Shown piece after piece: positions 1 through 7,210 of a DNA stretch of 64,000 nucleotides. The position numbers and the translations under genes were made by a program. The notes below the pieces were generated by a model. That model worked only from the letters and a program-made list of their open reading frames with translations. It searched no databases and was not told the DNA's origin. How positions within the stretch are numbered: the stretch's first letter is position 1; each line of letters starts with the position of its first letter. The stretch covers positions 3,793,001 through 3,857,000 of the forward strand of contig NZ_CP089985.1 in assembly GCF_021390155.1 (NCBI RefSeq). The letters are read 5' to 3'. The DNA comes from Pseudomonas sp. HN11 (GTDB lineage: Bacteria > Pseudomonadota > Gammaproteobacteria > Pseudomonadales > Pseudomonadaceae).

Positions 1-1019
1 GGCGTCTCGACCAGCACTTCGAGTTCTGGCTGACGGTTATGGCGGCGATACATCATGAACGCCGCACCGCCAAACACCAGGGACAGACCGAGAAAGACCC
101 AGGTCGGAAACCCCGGCAACAGGCTCACGCCAATCATGATCAGCGCGGTCAAACCCAGCGCCCGGTAACTGGCGCCCAATTGCTTGATGATCTCGCTGCC
201 CAGGTCTCCCGCTTCACCGTCGCTGTTGACGCGAGTGACCACGGTGCCCGCCGCCACGGAAATCAGCAGCGCCGGAATCTGCGCGATCAGGCCATCACCT
301 ACGGTCAGCAACGAGTAGGTGTGCACCGCCACGCCGAAGGGCATGTCGCGTTCGATCATGCCGATCAGCATGCCGCCGAGCAGGTTGACCGCGAGGATCA
401 CCAGGCCAGCGATGGCATCGCCTTTGACGAACTTCATGGCGCCGTCCATCGCGCCGAACATCTGGCTTTCGCGCTCCAGGCGCGAGCGCCGGCGACGGGC
501 CTCGCTCTGGTCGATATCGCCGTTGCGCAAGTCGTTGTCGATACTCATCTGTTTGCCGGGCATCGCGTCCAGGGTGAAGCGCGCGGCCACTTCTGCGACG
601 CGCTCGGCACCCTTGGTGATCACCACGAACTGCGCCACGGTGATGATCAAAAACACCACCATGCCGACCACCACTTGCCCGGCGATCACGAAGTCGCCGA
701 AGGCCTTGACGATATGCCCGGCGTCACCGTGCAGCAGGATCAAACGGGTGGTGGTGATCGACAGGGATAAGCGAAACAATGTGCTGAGCAGGATCAGCGG
801 CGGCAGCGCGGAGAACTCCACCGAGTGGCCGATGTAGAACGCCACGATCAGGATCAGGATGCTCAAGGCGATGTTGAGGCCGATCAGCGCATCCACCAGG
901 TAGGTGGGCAGCGGGATGATCATCATCACAATCGCCATCAGCATGAACGCGACAATAATCACGTCGGTACGCTGCGCAGCCAGGCGCGCCAGGTTGTTCA
1001 GACGGTTGAGTGCACTCAT
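1..1019 (-). CDS. sctV: Type III secretion export-gate protein SctV (YscV/PcrD/HrcV family), partial
   Basis: Inner-membrane export-gate component of a type III secretion injectisome. The visible part is the N-terminal 339 residues; the 3' end lies beyond the left edge. It starts MSALNRLNN and shows the multi-helix membrane domain of the SctV/FlhA family, with family-typical segments such as LSTLFRLSLSITTTRLIL, ITKGAERVAEVAARF, DAMPGKQMSIDNDLRNG and GDAIAGLVILAVNL. The FHIPEP signature region around the charged RRRRSRLERESQMFGAMDG loop is intact. The start ATG overlaps the stop of sctY by four bases (ATGA), so translation is probably coupled. The family call is secure. Assignment to the Ysc subgroup rests on the SctX and SctY genes just upstream. 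Confidence 0.93.
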   Translation of the reverse strand, partial: MSALNRLNNLARLAAQRTDVIIVAFMLMAIVMMIIPLPTYLVDALIGLNIALSILILIVAFYIGHSVEFSALPPLILLSTLFRLSLSITTTRLILLHGDAGHIVKAFGDFVIAGQVVVGMVVFLIITVAQFVVITKGAERVAEVAARFTLDAMPGKQMSIDNDLRNGDIDQSEARRRRSRLERESQMFGAMDGAMKFVKGDAIAGLVILAVNLLGGMLIGMIERDMPFGVAVHTYSLLTVGDGLIAQIPALLISVAAGTVVTRVNSDGEAGDLGSEIIKQLGASYRALGLTALIMIGVSLLPGFPTWVFLGLSLVFGGAAFMMYRRHNRQPELEVLVET

Positions 1020-1351
1020 GCGCCGGCCCTGCGTGCGGCCAGGTAGCGTTTGAAGCATTGGCGCGCTTCGTCTTTGCGCTCGCCGTACCACAAGGCGCGG
1101 GCGCGCAGCAGCAACAGGCTGGCGGATTCGCCTTCCAGCGTCACCAGGCGGTCCAGGGCACTCAGGGCGCGAGCGGCATCGCCGCTGTCGGTGAAGGCCA
1201 GCACCAGCGAGCGCAGCAACACGCCGTCATGGGGCGCGACGCTGACAGCGATCAGCAACATCACCAGGGCACGCTGGGACTGGCCGTTGCGCCGGTACAG
1301 TTCGCCAATGCCCTTGAGCAGTTGCACGGCGTCGTCGTTATTGCGGGCCAT
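1016..1351 (-). CDS. sctY: Type III secretion chaperone SctY (YscY/Pcr4-like)
   Basis: Predicted 111-residue TPR-like cytoplasmic chaperone. In Ysc-type systems SctY binds SctX and docks on SctV. The sequence is helical and contains repeat-like stretches: LLKGIGELYRRNGQSQRALVM, then LRSLVLAFTDSGDAARALSAL, then a third pair ending YGERKDEARQCFKRYL. It lies between sctX and sctV exactly as in yscX-yscY-yscV, overlapping sctX by one base (TGATG) and sctV by four (ATGA). The identification leans on size, TPR character and this conserved order, because the sequence itself diverges. Confidence 0.8.
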   Translation of the reverse strand: MARNNDDAVQLLKGIGELYRRNGQSQRALVMLLIAVSVAPHDGVLLRSLVLAFTDSGDAARALSALDRLVTLEGESASLLLLRARALWYGERKDEARQCFKRYLAARRAGA

Positions 1352-1707
1352 CAGGTATGGACCTCCGAGCGTTGCTGTTCGAGGGTGCGGCGCATCTGGA
1401 TCTCTTCGCCGATCAGCTCGACCGCCAGTGCCTTGATGTGCGGCTCCGCGTCCAGGCCGGGCAGGATGTGTTCCATCACATGCTCCAGCAGCTCCAGGGA
1501 GCGAGCGCCGCCGAACAGCAGCGAGTCAACGCCGGCGGCCGCGGTGAGTGCTTCGAGGTCACTGCGCAGAGAGCGGCGGGTCTGGGTCTTGCGGGTCTTG
1601 AGCACCGCTTCGAAGGCGGTGGCCTGACGTGAGTTGACCGGGCGAACCGCTTCGATCGGCGCACTGCGCACATCACTGGGAACCAACGGGCGGGGTTCGA
1701 CTTTCAT
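1351..1707 (-). CDS. sctX: Type III secretion export substrate/accessory protein SctX (YscX/Pcr3-like)
   Basis: 118-residue protein resembling YscX, an early exported component that forms a ternary complex with SctY and SctV. The C-terminal half has the recognisable family pattern: a helix LELLEHVMEHILPGLDAEP, then IKALAVELIGEEIQMRRTLEQQRSEV, with the conserved EEI and R-x-L-x-x-QR positions. The N-terminus is basic and disordered-looking, as expected of an exported protein. It is translationally coupled to sctY (TGATG) and follows sctD after a 26-base gap. Known SctX/SctY pairs mark Ysc-family injectisomes. Confidence 0.8.
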   Translation of the reverse strand: MKVEPRPLVPSDVRSAPIEAVRPVNSRQATAFEAVLKTRKTQTRRSLRSDLEALTAAAGVDSLLFGGARSLELLEHVMEHILPGLDAEPHIKALAVELIGEEIQMRRTLEQQRSEVHT

Positions 1708-1733
1708 CCCAGGGCCTTAGCTTAAAAGCGTAA

Positions 1734-2621
1734 TCACAGCGTGAAGGTGAAGCGCTCCTCGCCACGGGCGAGGATCACTTGGTTGTTTTCGATGCGTTCC
1801 AGCACCCAGTTGTCCGCCAGGGCGGCGCCGGGGTACAGGCGTTTGCCGCTGTCGTTGATCACATAGGGCTGGGCGCCGAACCACACCGCCTGAAAACGCA
1901 CGCGCGGCGCAGCGGCGTCGGCGCGGACGGCCACATGCGGGTTGAGCACGATCTGCTGGCCGTAGCGCTGGTCGAAGGCCTGCTGCAGGGCCAGCCACTG
2001 GGGTTTTTGCGACTGTTCAAAGGTGCCGATGGCGCTGAATTGGCCGTTGCTGTCGCTGACCTTCACGGTGTCCAGATGGGCGGCTTGCAGTTGCTGTTCC
2101 AGCCAGGCTTTGGCTTGCTCACGGGACGGCTTTTTCAGCGGCGTAACCTCGTCGGCCGCAACCGTTGCGGGGAGAAGTGGCGCTTCGTTACGAAACGCCA
2201 GCGCCCCTGCACAGATAAACAGCAGGACGGTTGTGACAATCCAGGGGGTGAATTTGCGTGGGGCGTCCGAGGTTTTTTCAGCGCCACCAGGCAGTGCCAG
2301 GCTCACACCCGCCGTGCCGATCCGCAATTGCAGCGGCAGTCGCGCGCGATGGCCACTGCCGTGGGGAATGCGCACGTTGCCGGCGAGCAGTACATCACCG
2401 CCCAGCGCTTCAACCGCTACCTGCCCCCCTTCAAACCGCAGGCGCAGGTGCAGGCCGGCAATGCCGGGATCGCTAAGTACCAGATCGGCAACCAGGTCGG
2501 CGCCGAGGGTGTAGACCGGTTGGTCGAGCACCAGGGAACTGCCCTGATGCAAGCCACTGGTCACGGTCAAGGTCGGTGCGCCAGTGCCGGCGACCGGCCC
2601 CAAGGAAATCAAGGCTGTCAT
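1734..2621 (-). CDS. sctD: Type III secretion inner-membrane ring protein SctD (YscD/HrpQ-like)
   Basis: Predicted 295-residue bitopic ring protein. Residues about 15-110 look like the cytoplasmic FHA-type domain (YTLGADLVADLVLSDPGIAG, then HLRLRFEGG). A single transmembrane helix follows at about 124-143 (WIVTTVLLFICAGALAF), then a periplasmic domain of about 150 residues. I chose the ATG at 2621 because AAGGGGG lies upstream; the frame continues to a TTG at 2660 that has no ribosome site. The length is at the short end for the family. In Yersinia yscD is not next to yscX, so this order (sctD-sctX-sctY-sctV) differs from the classical Ysc layout. Confidence 0.78.
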   Translation of the reverse strand: MTALISLGPVAGTGAPTLTVTSGLHQGSSLVLDQPVYTLGADLVADLVLSDPGIAGLHLRLRFEGGQVAVEALGGDVLLAGNVRIPHGSGHRARLPLQLRIGTAGVSLALPGGAEKTSDAPRKFTPWIVTTVLLFICAGALAFRNEAPLLPATVAADEVTPLKKPSREQAKAWLEQQLQAAHLDTVKVSDSNGQFSAIGTFEQSQKPQWLALQQAFDQRYGQQIVLNPHVAVRADAAAPRVRFQAVWFGAQPYVINDSGKRLYPGAALADNWVLERIENNQVILARGEERFTFTL

Positions 2622-2724
2622 GGTTGGGTTTGCCCCCTTGAGCATGTGCAACGGGGTCAAGAATCAGGATAAAAACGGACCTGGAAAGGTAAACGGGCAG
2701 CGCCGGCGCCGCCCGTTTGGCGAA

Positions 2725-2886
2725 TCAGTTCTGCGGACGCTGTTTGGTGGCGTCGAGCTCCGCTTTTTTCGCGGTGCTGATCTCGGTGATCTTGGCCGAC
2801 TTCTCGATAGCCATGTTGAAGGTCGCTTCCATCTTCGCGATAGCGTCGTCGGCGCCGCCTGCTTTTACTGGTGGGACATCAGCCAT
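2725..2886 (-). CDS. Small hypothetical protein, first gene of the T3SS operon
   Basis: A 53-residue ORF starting MADVPPVKAGGADD and ending KQRPQN. The ATG at 2886 has AAGGAG at ideal spacing; an in-frame ATG at 2892 sits directly on that Shine-Dalgarno and is unlikely to be used. It is Ala/Lys/Glu-rich, predicted as one helix (residues about 12-48), with no Cys, no signal peptide and no membrane segment. It lies about 100 bases before sctD on the same strand and is probably co-transcribed with it. Position and size suggest a small structural subunit or co-chaperone of the injectisome (needle, inner rod or SctE-like), but I do not recognise the family. Confidence 0.6.
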   Translation of the reverse strand: MADVPPVKAGGADDAIAKMEATFNMAIEKSAKITEISTAKKAELDATKQRPQN

Positions 2887-3054
2887 GTTCATCTCCTTGC
2901 ATCGATAGGGAAGTTATTCAGTTGCGCAACAGCAAGCTGAAAGTATGCAAACCGGTGAATGCCCAAAACGTCAGACAGTGAGCGTTCGAACTGCCGTTGG
3001 TTTGCATGGAATCCATACTACTCAGGATCAAAACGCCTCCGCTGTGAAAGCTTG

Positions 3055-3066
3055 TGAAACGTTTCA
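3055..3066. promoter_or_regulatory. 12-bp palindrome TGAAACGTTTCA, FruR/Cra-like operator candidate
   Basis: Perfect 12-bp palindrome 169 bases upstream of the first T3SS ORF. It matches the shape of operators bound by LacI-family Cra/FruR proteins (GAAACGTTTC core). Binding by FruR here is inference only. Confidence 0.4.
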
Positions 3067-3406
3067 AGGAGACGCTGTGAAAGACTGGCTCAACCTGGCG
3101 TTGAAAAAAACTCATCGACCATAGGGCACGGAACTTTTAGACAAAAACAAAAACACGCCACAGCCCAATGTTTACAGGGTTCCTGACACTTATCACCTGA
3201 AAAATGGTGAATAGTAAGTCTCCCTTTACATCGTCTACGTGCCTGCACTGCGCTTTATTTTCGCGACGCCTTCACATTTTTCACTAGTAGCCTTTCGCCC
3301 AACTTCCCAAATATTTCAACTTGTAACAGAAGCGACTTAATCATCGCGTTTGATAGCCCCTCCCAAGCAGCCTTATTGCTGGGTGACCAACTTTCCTCCG
3401 CGCCTG

Positions 3407-3424
3407 TTAGTGCAACTGCACTAA
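3407..3424. promoter_or_regulatory. Operator-like palindrome upstream of winged-helix gene
   Basis: TTAGTGCA-AC-TGCACTAA: two perfect 8-bp arms with a 2-bp spacer, 53 bases before the start of the regulator at 3477. The geometry suits a dimeric DNA-binding protein, and autoregulation is possible. The protein that binds it is unknown. Confidence 0.45.
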
Positions 3425-3476
3425 TAACCAAAGGACTAGCTCACAGGCCGGCTATATATAAACTTCCAGGTGATCT

Positions 3477-3947
3477 ATGACCGACATGAATTATTCACCC
3501 ACAACTCTCCTCGAAGACGACGGTTGCGCTGAGATTCACTTCGGCCCTTATCGACTACTGCCCAAGCGCCATCAACTGCTCAAGCATGGGCAGCCCGTGA
3601 GCCTGGGCAACCGTGCACTGACGCTGCTGATTGCCCTTGCCTCAAGACCCGGCGAATTGCTGCAGAAAACCGAATTGCTCGACATCGCCTGGCCGAAACT
3701 GGTGGTGGAGGAATGCAACCTGCGCACGCAGATCAAGACCCTGCGCCGTACACTGGGTGACGATGAGGCGCGGTATATCGCCACGGCACCAGGCCTGGGT
3801 TATCGCTTTGTTGCGCCGACCTGGTTTGAACGAACACCGCAACCGCGGGTGAAGGAACCGGTAGTGCTGGGTGTGTACGGCTGCCGCCATTGTCGTGGTG
3901 GCGGGAGCGTGCCGCTGTTTGCGCAGATGGGTATGCAGAACAGCTGA
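3477..3947 (+). CDS. OmpR/PhoB-type winged-helix DNA-binding protein
   Basis: 156 residues. Residues about 20-118 form a Trans_reg_C winged-helix domain: FGPYRLLPKRHQLLKHGQPV, then LTLLIALASRPGELLQKTELLDIAWP, then the recognition-helix region ECNLRTQIKTLRRTLGD and the wing IATAPGLGYRFVAP. There is no receiver domain, so this is a HilA/ToxR/CadC-style regulator and not a classical response regulator. The C-terminal 30 residues (VYGCRHCRGGGSVPLF) look non-native. In the +1 frame the same bases read TAAAIVVVAGACRCL, a hydrophobic stretch, so a frameshift may have removed a membrane anchor. It sits next to the T3SS operon on the opposite strand, suggesting a local regulator. Confidence 0.7.
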   Translation: MTDMNYSPTTLLEDDGCAEIHFGPYRLLPKRHQLLKHGQPVSLGNRALTLLIALASRPGELLQKTELLDIAWPKLVVEECNLRTQIKTLRRTLGDDEARYIATAPGLGYRFVAPTWFERTPQPRVKEPVVLGVYGCRHCRGGGSVPLFAQMGMQNS

Positions 3948-3959
3948 TGACTTGAGGTT

Positions 3960-3994
3960 ATTCCGTTGGAAAAAAATGTTTTTTCCAACGGAAT
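3960..3994. terminator. Perfect 16-bp inverted repeat (terminator or operator)
   Basis: ATTCCGTTGGAAAAAA, loop ATG, then TTTTTTCCAACGGAAT. It begins 13 bases after the regulator stop and lies 68 bases before sodC. The arms are A/T-rich next to the loop and there is no trailing T-run, so it is not a textbook intrinsic terminator. A protein-binding site for sodC control is equally possible. Confidence 0.5.
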
Positions 3995-4062
3995 GTTTGG
4001 CGTGACCCAATCGTTGTTATTCCTGAGACTGCCCAACATCCATAACCCTCAGGAACGCTTTT

Positions 4063-4584
4063 ATGAATCGCTCTCTTCTGCTCGGCCTGCTCAGTGTCCT
4101 TGCGGTCGGCTCCGCCCAAGCGGCTTCGCTGCAAGTCCCGGTCAACCTGGTGAGTGCCGATGGCGCCCCGCAGCCGGTCGGTAGCATCACCATCAGCGAA
4201 TCGGCCTACGGCCTGATCTTCACCCCTGATCTCAAATCCCTGCCGATGGGCGTGCACGGCTTTCATATCCATGAAAACGGCAGCTGTGAAGCCGGTGTGA
4301 AAGATGGTGTGAAAGTCGCGGCGCTGGCTGCCGGCGGGCACTTCGACCCGGAGAAGACCGGCAAGCACCTGGGCCCTTACGCCGACGGCCACTTGGGTGA
4401 CCTGCCGGCGCTCTACGTGAACATGGACGGCACCTCGAACAACCCGGTGCTGGCGCCCCGCTTGAACAGCCTGGCGCAGATCAAGGGCCATGCGCTGATG
4501 ATCCACGCCGGTGGCGACAACCATTCCGACATGCCCAAGCCATTGGGCGGTGGCGGTGAGCGACTGGTGTGCGGCGTGATTTAA
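4063..4584 (+). CDS. sodC: Periplasmic Cu/Zn superoxide dismutase SodC
   Basis: Dismutates superoxide in the periplasm. 173 residues with a Sec signal peptide ([20 protein letters not shown]). Metal ligands are visible: [12 protein letters not shown] (two Cu His and the disulphide Cys), [23 protein letters not shown] (bridging and Zn His plus Asp), and [14 protein letters not shown] (last Cu His). [10 protein letters not shown] end supplies the second Cys. Bacterial SodC length is normal. It converges on the DyP peroxidase gene, with the two stop codons overlapping by four bases, so transcription of one runs into the other. Confidence 0.97.
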   Translation: MNRSLLLGLLSVLAVGSAQAASLQVPVNLVSADGAPQPVGSITISESAYGLIFTPDLKSLPMGVHGFHIHENGSCEAGVKDGVKVAALAAGGHFDPEKTGKHLGPYADGHLGDLPALYVNMDGTSNNPVLAPRLNSLAQIKGHALMIHAGGDNHSDMPKPLGGGGERLVCGVI

Positions 4585-5441
4585 GCCAGCGCGCTCAGGT
4601 CCAGGTGCCCATCCTTGATCGGCGGGCACCAGTAGTAACCGCCGGTCAACGGTGTGCTGATGCGATACAGGCCATCGACAATCCCATCTTCCAACCCGCT
4701 CATGCGGCGCAATTGCGCTTCAAACGCATCGAAGGAATGGCCAAACGCAAGAAACATCAACCCAGCCTGGCCGTTCTCGGCCCACGGCATGGAGCGGCGC
4801 ACCACAAAGGCCTCCGGGGTGAAACTTTCCTGGGCGGTACGTTTGGTGTGAGCGGATGCGGGGGCGTCGTCGAGTTCTTCGTTATCGCCATGGCGACGGC
4901 CGATGATGTGGTCGCGCTCTTGCGCAGGCAAGGCGGCGAAGCCGTCGAGGTCATGCTGCCATTGCTGGATCGCGGCAAAGCTGGCGCCGCTGTCGGTCAG
5001 GGCCGCTTCAACCGCTGCGTCGTCGTGGGGGTTTTCGGTGCCGTCTTCATAGTCGGTAAGGTCGAAACCGGTCTTGTAGCGGAAGCCTTCGGTCATCTGC
5101 ACGAGGCGGAATGCCGGGGCCAGGGCCTTTTCGAATACGCGGCTGCGCAACAACAATTCACCGCGATCCACGCCATGCAGCCACACCCACAGTGCCTGCT
5201 GCGTAGATGGGTTGTGCGCGCCCGGCCCGCTGACCGTGGGGAATGCGCGCAGGCCATCAATCCGAGCACTCAATGCGGTTACCAGCGGCTCGCCAAAACC
5301 GACCACCGCCGCCGAATCGGCCAACTGCACCAGCGCGTCCAACGCAGCCGGCACGGCTGCCAGTGAGTCCACGGCAAAAAACAGATGGCGTGCCTGCAAC
5401 GGCACCGGTGCGGCAAGAATGCCCGGCTGGTACTGACTCAT
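4581..5441 (-). CDS. DyP-type peroxidase (YfeX-like)
   Basis: Heme peroxidase of 286 residues in the dye-decolourising family, without a signal peptide and so probably cytoplasmic. The distal motif [12 protein letters not shown] carries the catalytic Asp of the GxxDG signature, with Tyr where Gly is usual, as in YfeX-like members. The proximal His lies in the region [10 protein letters not shown] or nearby, and the distal Arg and hydrophobic cluster are in [24 protein letters not shown] chose the ATG at 5441 because AAGGAG precedes it at good spacing; the frame extends to 5510 without support. Together with sodC it forms a convergent oxidative-stress pair. Confidence 0.9.
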   Translation of the reverse strand: MSQYQPGILAAPVPLQARHLFFAVDSLAAVPAALDALVQLADSAAVVGFGEPLVTALSARIDGLRAFPTVSGPGAHNPSTQQALWVWLHGVDRGELLLRSRVFEKALAPAFRLVQMTEGFRYKTGFDLTDYEDGTENPHDDAAVEAALTDSGASFAAIQQWQHDLDGFAALPAQERDHIIGRRHGDNEELDDAPASAHTKRTAQESFTPEAFVVRRSMPWAENGQAGLMFLAFGHSFDAFEAQLRRMSGLEDGIVDGLYRISTPLTGGYYWCPPIKDGHLDLSALA

Positions 5442-5579
5442 GTGAACTCCTTCTGAAAAGCCGCGCAGTTTAACCTTCAGGCACAGCGCTGCGTACAAGA
5501 AAGCGCGCAAGCCTTGCCATAGAGCCCGTTGTTGGGTGACTCTCTAGTCATGTTTTGCAACTATTCCAGGGGTAGCGAC

Positions 5580-7196
5580 ATGACCACCAGCAACCTGCTC
5601 ACCCAGCTGTTTCCCGCCTCCGCCGCCGAGATTCCCGAGCAATTCCAACTCGGAGCGCCCATTGAACAGCGTGATTACCTGGTCGACGGCCAGTTGCAGG
5701 TATGGAACGGCCCCTTGGCCAAGGTGCAAAGCCCGGTGCAACTGGGCGACGAACGTGTGCATATCGGCAGCACACCGCTACTGGATGCCGACACCGCCCT
5801 CACCGCTCTGGATGCCGCAGTGCGCGCCTATGATCGGGGCCAGGGCGAATGGCCGACGATGCGCGTGGCCGGACGTATCCAACATGTCGAAGCGTTCCTG
5901 CGCCGCATGCGTGATCAGCGCGACGCAGTGGTCAAACTGCTGATGTGGGAGATCGGCAAAAACCTCAAGGACTCGCAGAAAGAGTTCGACCGCACCTGCG
6001 ACTACATCACCGACACGATCAACGCCCTCAAGGAACTCGACCGCCGCTCCAGCCGCTTCGAGCTGGAACAGGACACCCTTGGCCAGATCCGCCGCGTACC
6101 GCTGGGCGTGGCGTTGTGCATGGGCCCCTATAACTACCCGCTGAACGAAACCTTCACCACGTTGATTCCGGCGCTGATCATGGGCAACACGGTGGTATTC
6201 AAACCCGCCAAGCTTGGCGTGCTGCTGATCCGTCCATTGCTGGAAGCATTCCGCGACAGCTTTCCGGCCGGGGTTATCAATGTGATCTACGGCAGCGGCC
6301 GCGAAACCGTCAGCGCGCTGATGGCCAGCGGCAAGATCGATATCTTCGCGTTTATTGGTACCAATAAAGCTGCCAGTGACTTGAAGAAACTGCACCCCAA
6401 GCCGCATCGCCTGCGCGCCGCATTGGGCCTGGATGCGAAAAACCCAGGGATCGTGCTGCCCGAAGTGGATCTGGATAATGCCGTCAATGAAGCCGTCACC
6501 GGCTCCTTGTCGTTCAACGGCCAACGCTGCACCGCGTTGAAAATCCTCTTCGTGCATGAAGATGTCGTCGACAGTTTCATCGAAAAATTCAACAAGAAGC
6601 TGGCCACGCTCAAACCCGGCATGCCGTGGGATGACGGCGTGGCGCTGACGCCATTGCCCGAAGTGGGCAAGGTGGATTACCTCAACGGCCTGGTGGCTGA
6701 CGCCGCGCAACACGGCGCCAAGGTGGTGAATGAGCATGGCGCTGAAAGCCGCGGTTCGTTCTTCTACCCGGCGGTGCTGTACCCGGTGAATCCGCAGATG
6801 CGGGTGTACCACGAAGAACAGTTCGGCCCAGTGGTACCCATCGTGCCCTACCGCGACCTGGAGACCGTGATCGACTACGTGCTGGACTCGGATTTCGGCC
6901 AGCAGTTGAGCATTTTCGGCACCAACGCCGTGCAAGTCGGGCGCCTGGTGGACACCTTCGCCAACCAGGTCGGCCGGATCAATATCAACGCCCAGTGCCA
7001 GCGCGGGCCGGACACGTTCCCGTTCAACGGCCGCAAGAACTCGGCCGAAGGCACGCTGTCGGTACATGACGCATTGCGCGTGTTCTCGATCCGCACCCTG
7101 GTGGCGACCAAGTTCCAGGAGAGTAACAAGGCGTTGGTCAGCGACATCCTGCGTAACCGCGATTCGAGTTTCCTGACCACCGATTACATTTTCTAG
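5580..7196 (+). CDS. Aldehyde dehydrogenase, NADP-dependent glyceraldehyde-3-phosphate dehydrogenase type
   Basis: 538-residue ALDH-superfamily enzyme, longer at the N-terminus than standard ALDHs. Cofactor-binding landmarks are PLGVALCMGPYNYPLNE and GNTVVFKPAK. The catalytic Cys is in SFNGQRCTALK. The usual ELGGK segment reads GLDAKNPGIVLPEVDL, so the general-base Glu is not at its normal place; as far as I recall this is typical of the GapN-like subgroup annotated as non-phosphorylating NADP-GAPDH. The C-terminal oligomerisation region is complete. The start at 5580 has AGGGG upstream. It is followed after 14 bases by a FUSC gene, probably in the same transcript. Substrate assignment is tentative. 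Confidence 0.8.
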   Translation: MTTSNLLTQLFPASAAEIPEQFQLGAPIEQRDYLVDGQLQVWNGPLAKVQSPVQLGDERVHIGSTPLLDADTALTALDAAVRAYDRGQGEWPTMRVAGRIQHVEAFLRRMRDQRDAVVKLLMWEIGKNLKDSQKEFDRTCDYITDTINALKELDRRSSRFELEQDTLGQIRRVPLGVALCMGPYNYPLNETFTTLIPALIMGNTVVFKPAKLGVLLIRPLLEAFRDSFPAGVINVIYGSGRETVSALMASGKIDIFAFIGTNKAASDLKKLHPKPHRLRAALGLDAKNPGIVLPEVDLDNAVNEAVTGSLSFNGQRCTALKILFVHEDVVDSFIEKFNKKLATLKPGMPWDDGVALTPLPEVGKVDYLNGLVADAAQHGAKVVNEHGAESRGSFFYPAVLYPVNPQMRVYHEEQFGPVVPIVPYRDLETVIDYVLDSDFGQQLSIFGTNAVQVGRLVDTFANQVGRININAQCQRGPDTFPFNGRKNSAEGTLSVHDALRVFSIRTLVATKFQESNKALVSDILRNRDSSFLTTDYIF

Positions 7197-7210
7197 AGGA
7201 CGATTCGTCG

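Larger units (their letters stand above)
2887..3476. promoter_or_regulatory. Long intergenic region between the T3SS operon and the winged-helix gene
   Basis: 590 bases without a convincing gene. It must hold the promoters for the leftward T3SS operon and the rightward regulator. Two palindromes stand out: TGAAACGTTTCA at 3055-3066 and TTAGTGCA-AC-TGCACTAA at 3407-3424. The stretch 3120-3400 is AT-richer than its surroundings. I could not see a HrpL-type (GGAACC-N15-CCACNNA) promoter on either strand. Confidence 0.5.

Noticed and set aside
2918..3115. A 65-codon minus-strand frame upstream of the T3SS operon
   Set aside because: No ribosome site, no recognisable sequence, and it covers the palindrome and expected promoter. 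More likely regulatory DNA.
2887..3476. HrpL-type promoter (hrp box) for the T3SS genes
   Set aside because: I looked for GGAACC-N15-CCACNNA on both strands and found no acceptable match.
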